From NCBI GenBank assembly GCA_030620925.1, contig JAUXIQ010000180.1, positions 1 through 5,109 of the forward strand: a stretch of 5,109 nucleotides of DNA, read 5' to 3'. The stretch's first letter is position 1. Every line of letters begins with the position of its first letter. This DNA is from JAUXIQ01 sp030620925 [NCBI: Nitrospinota bacterium] (lineage in GTDB: Bacteria; JAUXIQ01). This document shows, piece by piece, positions 5,049 to 5,109 of this stretch. The notes under the pieces are model-generated. The model saw nothing but the letters and a program-made list of their open reading frames with translations. It searched no databases and was not told where the DNA came from. The position numbers and the translations under genes are program-made.

Positions 5049-5109
5049 ATGTCTTACGAGACGCTACTTTACGAGGTAAAGGACGGGATTGCCACCATTA
5101 CCATTAACC
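5049..5109 (+). CDS. Enoyl-CoA hydratase/isomerase (crotonase), N-terminal fragment cut by window edge
   Basis: Twenty complete codons, MSYETLLYEVKDGIATITIN, run to the window end without a stop. The pattern 'Y-E-V-x-D-G-I-A-x-I-T-I-N' is the standard first two strands of the crotonase fold (compare 'I-R-Y-E-K-E-G-H-I-V-R-L-T-I-N' of the complete crotonase at 4026-4811). The start is fixed by a strong AAGGAGG site. It is transcribed divergently from that crotonase. The catalytic region is outside the window, so its reaction cannot be assigned, and membership of the family rests on this short N-terminus and on the context. Confidence 0.75.
   Translation, partial: MSYETLLYEVKDGIATITIN

Noticed and set aside
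1-5109. CRISPR array, insertion sequence or phage elements
   Set aside because: No regularly spaced repeats, transposase or integrase frames, or terminal inverted repeats were seen on either strand.

Overview
The window reads as an accessory catabolic and stress-response stretch from a Gram-negative bacterium. The Gram-negative call rests on a secreted Spy/CpxP-type protein that would work in a periplasm, encoded in one operon with an ECF sigma factor and a membrane-spanning zinc-finger anti-sigma. The repeated crotonase (enoyl-CoA hydratase) genes beside an amidohydrolase_2 and an SDR oxidoreductase, mixed GC content and strong GGAGG ribosome sites would fit an anaerobic, acyl-CoA-degrading Desulfobacterota (deltaproteobacterial) lineage. 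That taxonomic guess is inference from gene content only.

Layout, left to right. (1) 2-100, plus strand: the last 32 codons of a crotonase that begins outside the window. (2) 101-298: a spacer with a good sigma70-type promoter (153-182) leading to an amidohydrolase_2 / ACMSD-like TIM-barrel metal enzyme (299-1153), followed by a hairpin terminator (1207-1241). (3) 1347-2090, plus: a classical NAD-type SDR, ending directly at a perfect 12-bp hairpin (2091-2121) that can terminate transcription from both sides. (4) 2136-3741, minus: a three-gene operon in transcription order ECF sigma factor, ZAS anti-sigma, secreted LTxxQ (Spy/CpxP-like) protein. Each junction is a 4-nt ATGA overlap, and a candidate ECF-type autoregulatory promoter lies just upstream. 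(5) 3742-4025: a 284-nt gene-free stretch with nested inverted repeats and a 12-nt direct repeat. (6) 4026-4811, minus: a complete crotonase in which one of the two classical catalytic glutamates is histidine. (7) 4812-5048: a divergent promoter region. (8) 5049 to the window end, plus: the first 20 codons of another crotonase.

Two functional themes are visible. The crotonases, SDR and amidohydrolase look like parts of CoA-thioester or ring-cleavage catabolism, although no substrate can be read from the sequence. The sigma/anti-sigma/Spy-like operon looks like a self-contained envelope or metal-stress sensing switch. It recalls the CnrYXH type of architecture (ECF sigma, membrane anti-sigma, periplasmic sensor of the CpxP/Spy fold), but the anti-sigma carries a cytoplasmic HxxxCxxC zinc motif and the periplasmic partner is predicted to be soluble with His/Met-rich ends. 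This operon is the most interesting element of the window.
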